NCBI RefSeq assembly: GCF_021462415.1 | Contig: NZ_JAKEDS010000001.1 | Location: 1,522,273 to 1,586,272 of the forward strand | Source of the DNA: Rhodohalobacter sp. 614A | GTDB lineage: Bacteria; Bacteroidota; Rhodothermia; Balneolales; Balneolaceae | Length of the DNA stretch: 64,000 bases | Direction: 5' to 3' | Shown: in pieces, positions 1 through 9,377 of the stretch | How the letters are laid out: every line of letters begins with the position of its first letter | Numbering within the stretch: the stretch's first letter is position 1 | Program-made: the position numbers and the translations under genes | The notes under the pieces: generated by a model | Database searches by the model: none | What the model saw: only the letters and a program-made list of their open reading frames with translations | What the model was told of the DNA's origin: nothing

Positions 1-516
1 AACAGCGGCTGCATATCCTCTTTCGATGAGGGTTTCCGCCGGCCAGAAATCCTGTTTTATTTGCCTCGTAATATCCATATTGTCAGGTCCGCGATGGTTC
101 AAAAGAAGAGTTACAGGTACCGGTTTTTGTATTTTATTGGAGATGAGAAGATTGAGCCGGATCGGTAATGAGTTGCCATTTCGGGTCACAATAATATCAA
201 TCTCTTTTGCAGTACCATTTCCATCAATCGCATTTGAGTTTTCACGGATAGTTCTGAATTCAATCGAATCAAAAGACCGGGGAAGCTCACCATAAACATG
301 CTCCGCAAACATGTCTATGATTTCAGGACGCCGTATATATTTCCATTCATTTATCGATTCAACGGGAAGTCCATCTGCTGTTTTCAGGATTGCGGGAAGC
401 GAGTAATTGGGAATGTTGGCTTCATCATAGTTGACATCCTCCTGGGCAATTGCAATTTGATTGGACAAGAGAAAAAGAATGAAAAGAACGAAGTAGCGTT
501 TTAATCTTTCAAGCAT
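1..516 (-). CDS. CE15-like (glucuronoyl esterase-type) secreted hydrolase, N-terminal part, cut by window edge
   Basis: Reading the minus strand from the ATG at 516 gives 172 uninterrupted codons to the window edge. The protein begins with a Sec signal peptide (MLERLKRYFVLFILFLLSNQ, cleavage near IAIAQ). It continues with segments such as EWKYIRRPEIIDMFAEHVYGELP and a later LLLNHRGPDN. This order (an RRPEI..FAEHVYG region, then a PVPVTLLLNHRG strand) matches the N-terminus of CE15 glucuronoyl esterases and related acetyl xylan esterases, which cleave ester links between lignin and glucuronoxylan. The catalytic Ser-Glu/Asp-His residues lie outside the window, so activity cannot be judged. An in-frame ATG at 552 exists, but the 516 start gives the better signal peptide. 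The family call rests on remembered sequence pattern only. Confidence 0.62.
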   Translation of the reverse strand, partial: MLERLKRYFVLFILFLLSNQIAIAQEDVNYDEANIPNYSLPAILKTADGLPVESINEWKYIRRPEIIDMFAEHVYGELPRSFDSIEFRTIRENSNAIDGNGTAKEIDIIVTRNGNSLPIRLNLLISNKIQKPVPVTLLLNHRGPDNMDITRQIKQDFWPAETLIERGYAAAV

Positions 517-727
517 CGGGTGGGAAAGCTGGTTATGGTCAATGGATAACATTTATTCCAGTTCAATTTAACATTCGCCGCAAGAAGTGCAAGCCTGGGA
601 AATTCAGAAAAAAGATGGCGGGAAAATTTATGTTTTGTTTTCGGAACGTACTATTTTAGGCTGGAAAAAAGAGAATAATCTCTGAAAATTTTTGGCTAAT
701 AATGATTCAAAAGAACGAAAAGAAGGT

Positions 728-1009
728 ATGACAACAATTGCCCAAATAACCTACATCCCACTCTATACCGACCACCCAAAAGAGAAAGTTCAAGATCTTA
801 TAGAATTTGTTGCTCAACATGATGTGGAGGTTGATATCAATTACCTGTCTACAAGCGTAAAGGGAGAGCCTGATGTGATTTTTGAACTCATCCGGGATAT
901 TTATGAAACCATGACACTTGAAAAAGAAGTATTCAGGCTTCATGTGGAGCTATTGAGCCCAACGGAACTGGATCCTGCGGAAGAGTTGGAATCTGATGAT
1001 GAGGAGTGA
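728..1009 (+). CDS. Thiamine-binding-like small protein (YkoF/DUF77 type)
   Basis: A 93-residue protein starting at the ATG at 728 (MTTIAQITYIPL). A TTG at 692 would add 12 polar residues and seems less likely. It has a short beta-alpha-beta pattern: an N-terminal strand, a helix (KEKVQDLIEFVAQHD), a second strand with VDINYLSTSVKGEPD, and a helix before a final strand (FRLHVELLSP). Length and layout resemble the YkoF/MTH1187 (DUF77) family, small ferredoxin-like-fold proteins, some of which bind thiamine or its pyrimidine precursor. It ends in an acidic tail (EELESDDEE). No thiamine gene is adjacent; lepA follows after a repeat-containing gap, so context does not confirm the role. It could also be an unrelated small ferredoxin-fold protein. 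Confidence 0.5.
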   Translation: MTTIAQITYIPLYTDHPKEKVQDLIEFVAQHDVEVDINYLSTSVKGEPDVIFELIRDIYETMTLEKEVFRLHVELLSPTELDPAEELESDDEE

Positions 1010-1075
1010 GTTGGAGAACCTGTCTTCGCGAATGGAGTGAAACGATCTCTTCCATCGATAGGATAGGTTCAACTC
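1010..1075. repeat. Intergenic inverted repeat with a half copy of the GGAGTGAA repeat family
   Basis: Between the small protein and lepA, GAGTTG..GAACCTgTC at the left pairs imperfectly with GAtAGGTTcaACTC at the right. The interior 1022-1050 contains CGCGAATGGAGTGAAACGAT, which is nearly the reverse complement of sequence at 48970-48998 and of a diverged copy at 43465-43493. It is therefore a dispersed non-coding repeat. Confidence 0.6.
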
Positions 1076-1163
1076 ATAATTTGGTGATTGCCATGTCGTT
1101 GCTCTGCATCTCCATATAAAGAGAATTCAAAAAATAACATTTCGCTGTACGAACCGTTTCGAA

Positions 1164-1192
1164 TTTGTATATTAAAGGCTTGCTTAAATTTT
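1164..1192 (+). promoter_or_regulatory. Possible Bacteroidota-type promoter for lepA
   Basis: TTTG at 1164-1167 and TAAATTTT at 1185-1192 are separated by 17 nt and lie about 20 nt before lepA. The -7 element differs from TAnnTTTG in the last base and the spacing is short, so this is only a weak candidate. Confidence 0.25.
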
Positions 1193-1211
1193 GGATTTGG
1201 CTGCTATTTGA

Positions 1212-3011
1212 ATGAAAAATATTCGGAACTTTTGCATCATCGCTCACATTGACCACGGAAAGTCTACACTGGCCGACAGGCTGCTGGAACGCACCGGTAC
1301 GATTAGTGAACGAGAGATGCAGGAACAAATTCTGGACGACATGGACCTGGAGCGTGAGCGTGGAATCACGATTAAAAGCCATGCCATCCGGATGGATTAC
1401 AACCGCCCCAATGGTGAGGTTGTCACCTTTAACCTGATCGACACTCCCGGTCACGTAGACTTTGCTTATGAGGTATCCCGTGCGTTAAAAGCGTGTGAAG
1501 GAGCACTGCTCGTAGTGGACGCCGCTCAGGGGATTGAAGCACAAACCATTTCCAATTTATACCAGGCCATTGACCAGGAACTGGAGATCATTCCGGTTCT
1601 CAATAAAATTGATTTGCCCGGCGCTGACCCCGATAACGTAGGCCAGCAAATTGTGGATCTGATTGGCGGCACCAAAGAAGAGATTTTAAAAGTATCGGGA
1701 AAAACCGGCGATGGAGTGGAGGAACTTCTGGAAGCAATCGTGGAACGAATTCCCGGCCCCAAGCAAGAAGTTGACAAACCTCTCAAAGCCCTTATTTTTG
1801 ACTCCATTTTTAATACCTATCGGGGATCGGTTTGCTATGTTAGGGTGATGGAAGGTGTTCTCCATAAAGGCGACGGAATAACCTTTATGGCTACGAAGAA
1901 AGAGTACGACGCCGAAGAGGTCGGGTATCTGAAGCTAAAGAAAGAGAAAACCGACAAACTGGAAGCCGGCGAAGTGGGCTATGTGATTGGAAGCGTAAAA
2001 TCCCTTCAGGATGCCAAGGTTGGGGATACCATCACGCATCAAAAAAATAAAGCGGAGAGTCCAATTCCCGGTTATAAGGAAGTGAAACCGATGGTTTTTA
2101 GCGGGATTTTTCCAACCAACTCCGAAGATTTTGAAGACTTGCGAGGTGCGCTGGAAAAACTGCAATTGAATGACGCCTCCCTTTCCTATCAACCCGAAAC
2201 GTCGAAGGCTCTTGGGTTTGGATTCAGGGCCGGCTTTTTGGGTCTCCTTCATATGGAAATTATCCAGGAACGGCTCGATCGGGAGTTTGATATGGATATT
2301 ATCACTACGGTTCCCAACGTGCGGTACGAAATAGATCTTGAAAGTGGGAAGCGTATTCCGGTTGACAATCCCAGTGATATGCCGGATGCCGGGAAAGTGG
2401 ATAAAGTTTGGGAGCCGTACATTAAAGCAAGCATTTTAACCCCGGCGGATTATATTGGGCCGATTATGTCGCTTTGCCAGGAACGGCGGGGAAATTATGT
2501 GAACCAACACTTTATGCAAAACAACCGCGTTGAAATAACCTATGAACTGCCGATGGCTGAAGTGGTTTTTGATTTTTATGATCGGTTGAAAAGCGGAACG
2601 CGAGGTTATGCATCACTTGATTATGAATTTTTAGAATACCGAAAAGGCGATCTGGTACGTTTGGATATTTTACTGAACGGAGAACAGGTGGATGCACTTT
2701 CCAGCATTACCCATCGGGACAAGGCCTATTACCAGGGACGCAAAATTTGTGCGAAACTGAAGGAACTTATCCCACGTCAACAGTTTGAAGTAGCAGTACA
2801 GGCTGCCATTGGATCGAGGGTGATTGCCCGCGATACGATTCGTGCCCTGAAGAAAGATGTTACCGCCAAGTGTTATGGCGGAGATATTTCCCGAAAACGC
2901 AAGCTGATTGAGAAGCAGAAAGAAGGAAAGAAACGCATGAAGCAGGTTGGTACAGTAGAAATTCCGCAGGAGGCGTTCCTGGCTGTCCTGTCTATGGACG
3001 ATGAGGATTAA
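1212..3011 (+). CDS. lepA: Elongation factor 4 (LepA), ribosome back-translocating GTPase
   Basis: The 599-residue length is typical of LepA. The GTPase motifs are intact: the P-loop region AHIDHGKST (residues 11-19), DTPGH (77-81) and NKID (131-134). The protein continues with EF-G-like domains II, III and V and ends in the LepA-specific C-terminal domain, including [23 protein letters not shown] and the terminal EAFLAVLS. LepA binds stalled or mistranslocated ribosomes and influences elongation and 30S maturation; it acts on ribosomes and the inner membrane face. The start is the only plausible ATG ([16 protein letters not shown]). It leads a forward run with a secreted protein, lepB and tag; lepA-lepB linkage is a well-known bacterial arrangement. 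Confidence 0.98.
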   Translation: MKNIRNFCIIAHIDHGKSTLADRLLERTGTISEREMQEQILDDMDLERERGITIKSHAIRMDYNRPNGEVVTFNLIDTPGHVDFAYEVSRALKACEGALLVVDAAQGIEAQTISNLYQAIDQELEIIPVLNKIDLPGADPDNVGQQIVDLIGGTKEEILKVSGKTGDGVEELLEAIVERIPGPKQEVDKPLKALIFDSIFNTYRGSVCYVRVMEGVLHKGDGITFMATKKEYDAEEVGYLKLKKEKTDKLEAGEVGYVIGSVKSLQDAKVGDTITHQKNKAESPIPGYKEVKPMVFSGIFPTNSEDFEDLRGALEKLQLNDASLSYQPETSKALGFGFRAGFLGLLHMEIIQERLDREFDMDIITTVPNVRYEIDLESGKRIPVDNPSDMPDAGKVDKVWEPYIKASILTPADYIGPIMSLCQERRGNYVNQHFMQNNRVEITYELPMAEVVFDFYDRLKSGTRGYASLDYEFLEYRKGDLVRLDILLNGEQVDALSSITHRDKAYYQGRKICAKLKELIPRQQFEVAVQAAIGSRVIARDTIRALKKDVTAKCYGGDISRKRKLIEKQKEGKKRMKQVGTVEIPQEAFLAVLSMDDED

Positions 3012-3039
3012 CACTCAAAAAAACAGATGAAAGTATTGT

Positions 3040-3612
3040 ATGGCACGTAAGTTATATTTAGCGACATTTTTTTTACTCTTATCATTTTCAACGGCTTTTG
3101 CCCAGTTTGAAGAACCTGAAATTGTAAAGGTTGAACCGGCCGACAGGGAAAGATTCCAGGATCGCTTTGAGAGTATCAAATGGACAGGCCAGGGGCTTTA
3201 TAATCCCACAACGATTGATCGTATCCCCACTATTGAATTAAGATCACGCCTTCAGGCAGTTTTTGGTGATCCCACGCAAACCATCGAAGATCTTATCAAC
3301 AACCGGAATTTCCGTCCGGGAAAAGCCATCCAGTTCGAATATTGGTTTGTGGTTGATGAAGAAATGCCTTTAATGATTTTGGACCTTGATGGTCCTTTTG
3401 AAAACGGCCTTGTTTATGTAGGCGCCAGCCGTTTTATTGATTTAATGCCGCAAGTAAAACGTACGTTAAACCGGCTTTTGATGGGTGAGGAAGGGAACCT
3501 TCAGGAATTCCAGGATTATTTCTACTCACCGGAGCGACAACAGTGGTATCTTGTACAGTACAAAGATGGTGAGTTCACTCAAAATACCATCGACCGTCCA
3601 ACATTTAACTAA
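3040..3612 (+). CDS. Secreted protein of unknown function between lepA and lepB
   Basis: A 190-residue protein with a clear Sec signal peptide (MARKLYLATFFLLLSFSTAFAQ, cleavage after AFA). The mature part is mixed alpha/beta with many aromatic and charged residues, for example IQFEYWFVVDEEMPLMILDLDGPF and RQQWYLVQYKDGEF. I do not recognise a family. It has no membrane segment and no lipobox, so it is probably periplasmic. It sits 28 bases after lepA and 14 before lepB, so it is probably in the same transcript; nothing in the sequence ties it functionally to signal peptidase. Confidence 0.8.
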   Translation: MARKLYLATFFLLLSFSTAFAQFEEPEIVKVEPADRERFQDRFESIKWTGQGLYNPTTIDRIPTIELRSRLQAVFGDPTQTIEDLINNRNFRPGKAIQFEYWFVVDEEMPLMILDLDGPFENGLVYVGASRFIDLMPQVKRTLNRLLMGEEGNLQEFQDYFYSPERQQWYLVQYKDGEFTQNTIDRPTFN

Positions 3613-3626
3613 CCAGTTTTTTTACT

Positions 3627-4712
3627 TTGAAAAAGAAGAATAGTTCATCGGGTACACGTTCAGCCAGGTCGGAACGAAGAAAATCAGAAGAAACGAAAGC
3701 GAAACACTGGGCAAAGGAATGGCTGGATGCATTGGTTTGGGCCGCTATAGCCGCAATTATTCTCCGAACATTCTTTTTTGGCGCCTACCGAATTCCCACC
3801 CCAAGTATGGAAAAAACCCTTCTGACGGGTGATTTTCTGATTGTGAGCAAGCTTGCCTACGGCCCGCGCACCCCAATGACTCTTTCCATTCCATTTACGG
3901 ACATTTACATGCCGGGAGTTAACTTGCCGTGGACACGCATTCCCGGTTATACCGATATCAAACGAAATGATATCGTGGTTTTTAATTATCCGATTGATGT
4001 AGCGCCGATTTCCGTTAAGACCAATTATATAAAACGGGCTGTCGGAATACCTGGAGACACGCTTCGGCTGGACAATAAAGTACTCTATGTAAACGGGGAA
4101 GAAGAGCAGAGTTTTGATACGTTTATGTTCAATCACCGCGTAGATGTTCGGGATCGCATTCGTCTCAGTCCCACAAAAATCCGTGAAGCCGGTGCTTCGC
4201 TGGTTCAAAGTGGAGATGGATATCACATCATTAATATGACGGAACAAACAGCCGGGGAAATGCAGGGATGGCCGGAAATTGAGAGTGTTCAAAAATTTGC
4301 ATTGCCGGATGAATACGATGGTTTCAGCCGCCGCGGATTCAATTTTTCCAACGGGTTTGCCAATCACGACAACATGAAGGAATTCGTGGTTCCAAAAGCG
4401 GGAATGGAAGTCACACTTACGGCTGAAAATTTTCATATTTATGAAGATATCCTGCTCCGGTACGAGCGAAATATGGTAGAAAGAAACGGCTCCCAGTTTA
4501 TGATCAACGGTGTAGAAACCAACACGTATACCATTCAGCAGGATTATTACTTTATGATGGGAGACAATCGCGACGACAGTGAAGACAGCCGCTTTTGGGG
4601 ATTTGTACCGGAAGATCATGTGATTGGAAAGGCCGGTATCATCTACTTCTCATGGGATAGCGAAAACTGGCTGCCGCGTTTCAGCAGAATTTTTGATGTG
4701 ATTCATTCCTGA
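3627..4712 (+). CDS. lepB: Signal peptidase I
   Basis: Inner-membrane serine protease that removes Sec and Tat signal peptides. Starts at a TTG (3627); the first in-frame ATG lies in the catalytic PSME motif, so a non-ATG start is required. The N-terminus is very basic, followed by one membrane segment (about residues 33-52) and PTPSMEKTL with nucleophile Ser60. The general base is Lys136 in YIKRAVGIPGDTLRL. The C-terminal signature MGDNRDDSEDSRFWGFV is intact. At 361 residues it is longer than the roughly 320 of E. coli, with a segment of about 130 residues (roughly 160-300) between the Lys motif and MGDNRD. Such enlarged LepBs are known in Bacteroidota. The gene lies in a run with lepA and tag. 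Confidence 0.95.
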   Translation: MKKKNSSSGTRSARSERRKSEETKAKHWAKEWLDALVWAAIAAIILRTFFFGAYRIPTPSMEKTLLTGDFLIVSKLAYGPRTPMTLSIPFTDIYMPGVNLPWTRIPGYTDIKRNDIVVFNYPIDVAPISVKTNYIKRAVGIPGDTLRLDNKVLYVNGEEEQSFDTFMFNHRVDVRDRIRLSPTKIREAGASLVQSGDGYHIINMTEQTAGEMQGWPEIESVQKFALPDEYDGFSRRGFNFSNGFANHDNMKEFVVPKAGMEVTLTAENFHIYEDILLRYERNMVERNGSQFMINGVETNTYTIQQDYYFMMGDNRDDSEDSRFWGFVPEDHVIGKAGIIYFSWDSENWLPRFSRIFDVIHS

Positions 4713-4719
4713 GGAACCG

Positions 4720-5295
4720 ATGGCTGAGAAAAAACGCTGCCGATGGGTTGAGGGTCAATTCGACGAATATATTAAATACCACGATGAAGAGTGGGGAGAA
4801 CCGGTTCATGACGACCGTACTCACTTTGAGTTTTTAATCCTTGAGGGTGCGCAGGCCGGGTTAAGCTGGTCAACTATTTTAAAAAGAAGAGAAGGCTACC
4901 GCCAATCCTTTGCCAACTTTGACCCCGAAAAAGTCGCCAAATTTGATGAAGCGAAAATCCAGGAACTGCTTCAATTCGAAGGAATTATTCGCAACAAACT
5001 GAAAGTCCGGTCTGCCGTAACCAACGCTCAGAAGTTTCTTGAAATTCAGGAAGAATTTGGCAGCTTTGATAACTATATCTGGCAATTTGTGGGCGGCAAG
5101 CCCATCGTCAATCGCTGGACAGAAATGAGCAAAATTCCGGCAACCACAAAAGAATCCGATGCTTTAAGCAAAGACCTCAAAAAACGAGGATTCAAATTTG
5201 TGGGAAGCACCATAATGTACGCCTACATGCAGGCTTGCGGACTGGTAAACGATCACTCGGTTGATTGTTTTCGATATAAAGAGTTGGTTAAATAA
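4720..5295 (+). CDS. tag: DNA-3-methyladenine glycosylase I
   Basis: Monofunctional base-excision glycosylase that removes 3-methyladenine from alkylated DNA. It closely follows E. coli Tag from MAEKKRCRW to GLVNDHSVDCFRY. The zinc-binding residues are present: Cys7, His21, His179 and Cys183. The conserved LEGAQAGLSW segment carries Glu42 in the base-recognition pocket, and the ALSKDLKKRGFKFVGSTIMYA motif is typical. Its length of 191 is close to the usual 187. It starts 7 bases after lepB and is probably cotranscribed, although the pairing looks incidental. A second alkylation glycosylase of a different (AlkA) type lies at 43498-44451. Confidence 0.96.
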   Translation: MAEKKRCRWVEGQFDEYIKYHDEEWGEPVHDDRTHFEFLILEGAQAGLSWSTILKRREGYRQSFANFDPEKVAKFDEAKIQELLQFEGIIRNKLKVRSAVTNAQKFLEIQEEFGSFDNYIWQFVGGKPIVNRWTEMSKIPATTKESDALSKDLKKRGFKFVGSTIMYAYMQACGLVNDHSVDCFRYKELVK

Positions 5296-5296
5296 C

Positions 5297-5833
5297 CTAT
5301 TCACTCCACGGCGGCACAACTCCATTCACCCGGGCATAAGCGATGGATTGCCCCACGTGTTCGCTCATATGTATGATTAGCTGCATCAAGACAGCCTGGC
5401 CATTTACTGTTCGTCCATATAGTTCTGCTGGCTCCTGAAGGTTTGCTTCCGGCATTGCTTCAATCTGCGTTTTTACGTGTTCAATAGAGCGTTTCAGTAT
5501 TTCCACAACCTCTTCTTTGCCGGTAGTAGATTCAATATTATCAACATCCACATCACTAGGGGCAGAGATGCCAAGCGACTGTTCAGGGTAATAGAAATTA
5601 TAGCGTGCGATGTGGGTAAAAACTTCCTCCACTGAATAGACTCCCTCCTCCGGCCGCCACGAAAACGTTTCTGCAGGCATTGCTTCCGCCAGGGATAACA
5701 CCCGTGAGGCACGTTCAAAATGCTGAGTGAACTGGCTTTTGAAATTATTGCCTGATTCCTGGGCCTGTACGGATGGAACAGACAATATTAATATCAGGAA
5801 TAAGGATAAAAGTTTGCTGGATAAGTTTTTCAT
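5297..5833 (-). CDS. Exported DinB-superfamily protein
   Basis: Chosen start is the ATG at 5833, giving a clean signal peptide (MKNLSSKLLSLFLILILSVPSVQAQ); a longer ORF back to 5890 only adds polar residues. The mature part is a four-helix DinB/YfiT-type bundle of about 150 residues. Candidate metal ligands are in VFTHIARYN and in IIHMSEHVGQSIAYAR (an HxxxH pair), as in the three-His metal site of this superfamily. Family members include thiol-dependent transferases and many proteins of unknown reaction. Export to the periplasm is common for DinB proteins in this phylum. It converges on tag with a gap of one base. The substrate is unknown. Confidence 0.85.
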   Translation of the reverse strand: MKNLSSKLLSLFLILILSVPSVQAQESGNNFKSQFTQHFERASRVLSLAEAMPAETFSWRPEEGVYSVEEVFTHIARYNFYYPEQSLGISAPSDVDVDNIESTTGKEEVVEILKRSIEHVKTQIEAMPEANLQEPAELYGRTVNGQAVLMQLIIHMSEHVGQSIAYARVNGVVPPWSE

Positions 5834-5899
5834 AACCACATGTTTAAGTTTGAGTTCGTTTGATTTTAAAGTTAAATATTGGGGCACCAAAAAAAGGAT

Positions 5900-7864
5900 T
5901 TAATTTGTCTGCTCTGCATCATATTCATTCTCTACAAATTCAATGCGGCTGGCAATTTCCTCCCATTTATGCATGTGTTCAATCAAATCGGTTTTGATGG
6001 ATTCGTATTCAAGGGAGATTTTTTTTACTTCATCGGAATCATCATAAAAACCAGGGTCTGCCATTAATTCTTCGATTTCGGCTTTGCGCAGCTCCATCCC
6101 TTCAACTTCCTTCTCAATTTTTTCGAGCCTCTGTTTAAGAGGTTTAAGCTTTTTGGAAAGTGCATTTCTTCGTTCGGCTTCAATTCTCCGTTCTTCTTTT
6201 CGGCTCAGTGATTTTGTATCTGAATTGTCTTTCCGGGCTTCGAGACTTGCCGCTTCATCCAGTGATTTTTTCTCGAGGTAATAACTTACATCGCCAAGCC
6301 AGGTTTTTACATAGCCGGGCTGAATTTCAAGCGTTTTGTTAACAATGGGATCAAGAAAATCGCGGTCGTGAGAAACAATCATCAGTGTGCCCTCAAACTG
6401 ATCAAGCGCCTGCTGAAGAATATTTTTTGATCGCATATCGAGATGGTTGGTCGGCTCGTCAAAAATCAGGAAATTGCCGGAGTTTAGCAGCATTTTGGCC
6501 AAGGCAAGCCGGCTTTTTTCCCCGCCAGACAGCACGCCAACCTTTTTGAAAACGTCATCTCCTTCAAAAAGAAAACAACCCAGAATGGTTCGTAATCTGG
6601 TTTCCGACTCTCTGGAACCTGCCAGTTTCATTTCGTCAAGCGCGGAGTTTTTAGGATTCAATTCTTCGGCCTGGTGCTGTGCAAAATATCCCGGGGTAAC
6701 ATTATACCCGAGTTCTCTCTTTCCTGATGTAATCGGTTCAAAACCGGCCAGAATTCGAATCAGGGTTGACTTTCCCGCACCATTTGGTCCCACAACAGCA
6801 ATTTTATCGCCGCGCTCCACTTCATAATCAAGACCGTTAAAGACCACATTGTCGCCATATTTCTTTACAATATCCGCGAGTTTGATCACCACTTGGCCGG
6901 ATCGCTCGGGAGGAGGAAACTGGAAGGTGATTTCAGACTGCTCTTCCTCCAGCTCAATCTTTTCCATTTTTTCAAGCTGCTTGATTCGGCTTTGAACCTG
7001 TTTGGCCTTTGTAGCTTTGTACCGAAACCGGTCGATGAATTCTTGGGTTTGCTTGATCTCTTTCTGCTGGTTCTCGTATCGTTTTTTCAGCAGTTCAAGC
7101 TCTTCTTCATATTTTCGGGTGTAAAAGGAATAATTCCCGGCATAATCCTGCAGGCCCCCAAACTGGAATGCGAGTGTTCGGTTGGTAACGCTGTTCAGAA
7201 ATGCCTTGTCGTGAGAAACAAGAATCACAGCACCATCATAATTATTCAGAAAGTTCTCAATCCACTGAAGCGATTCAATATCGAGGTGATTGGTCGGCTC
7301 ATCCAGCAAGAGATAGGTAGGCCGTTTGAGCAGAAGTTTGGCAAGTGCAATCCGCATCAGCCAGCCGCCGCTAAACTCGGTTGTTGGGCGGGAAAAATCT
7401 TTTTCATCAAACCCAAGGCCTTTTAAAATACGCTCAATGTCGGCTCCAAGCGAATAAGCACCTGCATTTTCAAGTTTATGCTGAATGACCCCAAATTCTT
7501 CAAGCGCCTGGCTGTGTTCGTCAGAATCCACAGAAAGAGAATCCAGTTTTTGCTGAAGCTCTACATGCCGGTCTCTCAAGGCCAGTATTTCTTCAAACAC
7601 CTGCTCTACTTCTCCAAAGACGGTGAGAGACGGATCCGGCTCCACGCCATCCTGCGGCAGATATCCAACCGTATCGGCATTGCCCATTTTCACTTTGCCG
7701 CCATCGGGATTCATTTCACCCGTAATGATTTTCAGTAGGGTTGATTTTCCCGCACCGTTTGGACCAACGAGGCCAATCCGCTCACCTCTGTTGATGGTTG
7801 CGGAAAGATTCTCAAACAAAGTGCGTTCGCCAAAATGTAATGTTAAGCTGTCAAGTTGAAGCAT
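5900..7864 (-). CDS. ABC-F family ATP-binding protein (ribosome-associated type)
   Basis: Soluble 654-residue protein with two ABC domains and no membrane segments. The first Walker A is GPNGAGKST (34-42), with FSGGWLMRIALAKLLL as its signature and LLLDEPTNHLDI as Walker B. The second Walker A is at 359-367, with LSGGEKSRLALAKMLL and LIFDEPTNHLD. The charged inter-domain linker (about 240-320, rich in KRYENQQKEIKQTQEF) is the ABC-F arm that reaches the ribosomal peptidyl-transferase region. A C-terminal coiled coil (about 560-640) resembles the Uup/YheS/ABCF3 tail. ABC-F proteins act on translating ribosomes to resolve stalling, and some protect from antibiotics. Subfamily cannot be fixed by eye; housekeeping translation factor is likelier than resistance. 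Confidence 0.93.
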   Translation of the reverse strand: MLQLDSLTLHFGERTLFENLSATINRGERIGLVGPNGAGKSTLLKIITGEMNPDGGKVKMGNADTVGYLPQDGVEPDPSLTVFGEVEQVFEEILALRDRHVELQQKLDSLSVDSDEHSQALEEFGVIQHKLENAGAYSLGADIERILKGLGFDEKDFSRPTTEFSGGWLMRIALAKLLLKRPTYLLLDEPTNHLDIESLQWIENFLNNYDGAVILVSHDKAFLNSVTNRTLAFQFGGLQDYAGNYSFYTRKYEEELELLKKRYENQQKEIKQTQEFIDRFRYKATKAKQVQSRIKQLEKMEKIELEEEQSEITFQFPPPERSGQVVIKLADIVKKYGDNVVFNGLDYEVERGDKIAVVGPNGAGKSTLIRILAGFEPITSGKRELGYNVTPGYFAQHQAEELNPKNSALDEMKLAGSRESETRLRTILGCFLFEGDDVFKKVGVLSGGEKSRLALAKMLLNSGNFLIFDEPTNHLDMRSKNILQQALDQFEGTLMIVSHDRDFLDPIVNKTLEIQPGYVKTWLGDVSYYLEKKSLDEAASLEARKDNSDTKSLSRKEERRIEAERRNALSKKLKPLKQRLEKIEKEVEGMELRKAEIEELMADPGFYDDSDEVKKISLEYESIKTDLIEHMHKWEEIASRIEFVENEYDAEQTN

Positions 7865-8079
7865 AGGGCATATAAACGATTCTTCAATAAAAAAGGGTGT
7901 GCAAAAATAAGAATCAATTCGGAAGGGAAATAGATAAAACCAAAATCATTTTTCATTTCCTGGTTTGATGTAAATTATCGCAACAAAGTTAGCATATCCG
8001 GCAGGAGTGAGGTATTTTCAAGCCGAATACTTTAGCAAAACTTTTGATATTCTCTACACGTTTAAACGGAAGTTTTTTG

Positions 8080-9327
8080 ATGATCAGAAAAGCAGTTCTT
8101 TTTTTATTCGTTTTTTTCCTGGCAATTTTGATGATTGCCTGCCAGGATGAGCGGCTTCAACAGCCTCTTTTTCAATATTCTATGAACAATCCTGCGGACA
8201 GCGGCTCGCGATATCCCAATATTTATGTGGATAATACCGGGAAAATGTATTTGAGCTGGCTCGTTCCGATTGAAGAAGATATCGCCACGGTTCAGTATTC
8301 AACTTACAAGAATGAGAGGTGGACGCTGCCAAAAACCGTTCATATCGATACAGACTTTTTTGTGAACTGGGCTGATTTTCCATCCGTGGTAGGATATGAA
8401 GGCACTGAAGTGGCCGCTCACTGGTTAAGAAAAGTTGAAGGCGGTCCCTATGCTTACGATGTACAAATTTCTTTTTTTGATGAAGATCGAAACCGATGGG
8501 GCGAAGCGATAAAGCCTCACCTTGATATGACTGCAACCGAGCATGGATTTGTTTCTCTCGAGCCGATCGATTCCGACAAGGTGCTTGCAGTCTGGCTGGA
8601 TGGACGTGAAACAGCGGGACGCGCGGACGATGAATATTCAGATACCAGCAAATCAATGACCCTTCGATCCGCAGAGATTTCGAGATCGGGGGAAATCACA
8701 AACAGCCAGATCATTGACGGAACCGTATGCGACTGCTGCCAGACCGACCTCGCAAAAACCGACGATGGATTTGTGGTTGTTTACCGTGGCCGAACTGCTG
8801 AAGAAATTCGCGATATTAAAATTGCACACTATAATACCGATTCAGGTACGTGGAGTGAACCCGTTACGGTTCATGATGATGGCTGGCAAATTATGGCATG
8901 CCCCGTAAACGGACCAAGAGTGGTGGCAAATGGAAATCAGGTTGCCGTGGTTTGGTATACAGGCGAGGGTGATAATCCCAGGGTTTCCGTTGCAACCTCG
9001 GCTGATGGCGGACAAACGTTTGGCGATCCGGTTGAAATGCCCGAATCGGAAAGCCGCGTGCTTGGCCGGGCCGATCTTGTTATTGGCGATGATGGCTCTG
9101 TTTACGTTAGCTGGATGCAGGAATTTGAAGGAAGTGGTTACATAATGATGGCAGAAGTTGGCCCGGACGGAACTGTGTCTGATGAACAAACGGTCGGTAT
9201 CACAGATGCTTCCAGAACCAGTGGATTCCCAAGAATTGCTTTAGTGGATGATTCTCTTGTTTTTGCCTGGACTCAAACCGATCCCATTGTCAGGCTTCGA
9301 ACAGCAAAAGTGGATTTAGAACCCTAA
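8080..9327 (+). CDS. Sialidase-fold (BNR-type) lipoprotein with a conserved Cys cluster
   Basis: Start at the ATG at 8080, with GGAAG upstream, gives a lipoprotein signal (MIRKAVLFLFVFFLAILMIAC, lipid on Cys20); an upstream start at 8044 is less likely. The rest, about 395 residues, has repeated beta-propeller blades (YPNIYVDNTGKMYLSWLV, VSVATSADGGQTFGDPVEM), including an Asp-box-like SADGGQTF. This is the fold of exo-alpha-sialidases and BNR proteins. Unusual features are CDCCQT with Cys217, Cys219 and Cys220, and MACPVNGP with Cys274, a set remembered from a wider family annotated as sialidase. I do not see the arginine triad and nucleophilic Tyr set clearly, so true sialidase activity is doubtful. 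It may be a surface binding or redox protein. Confidence 0.8.
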   Translation: MIRKAVLFLFVFFLAILMIACQDERLQQPLFQYSMNNPADSGSRYPNIYVDNTGKMYLSWLVPIEEDIATVQYSTYKNERWTLPKTVHIDTDFFVNWADFPSVVGYEGTEVAAHWLRKVEGGPYAYDVQISFFDEDRNRWGEAIKPHLDMTATEHGFVSLEPIDSDKVLAVWLDGRETAGRADDEYSDTSKSMTLRSAEISRSGEITNSQIIDGTVCDCCQTDLAKTDDGFVVVYRGRTAEEIRDIKIAHYNTDSGTWSEPVTVHDDGWQIMACPVNGPRVVANGNQVAVVWYTGEGDNPRVSVATSADGGQTFGDPVEMPESESRVLGRADLVIGDDGSVYVSWMQEFEGSGYIMMAEVGPDGTVSDEQTVGITDASRTSGFPRIALVDDSLVFAWTQTDPIVRLRTAKVDLEP

Positions 9328-9377
9328 AATTTTTCAGAAACAGCGACATAACTCATCCTAATTTTAAACAGATCTGT

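Noticed and set aside
26-504. Two forward open frames at the left edge
   Set aside because: They lie antisense to the minus-strand esterase frame, which has a signal peptide and a family-like sequence running unbroken to the edge.
3684-4619. Long minus-strand open frame of 311 codons across lepB
   Set aside because: Antisense to lepB, which has all signal-peptidase motifs; the antisense product is low in protein-like features.
8080-9327. True exo-alpha-sialidase
   Set aside because: Fold features fit, but the Arg triad and nucleophile were not identified, so only a fold-level call is made.
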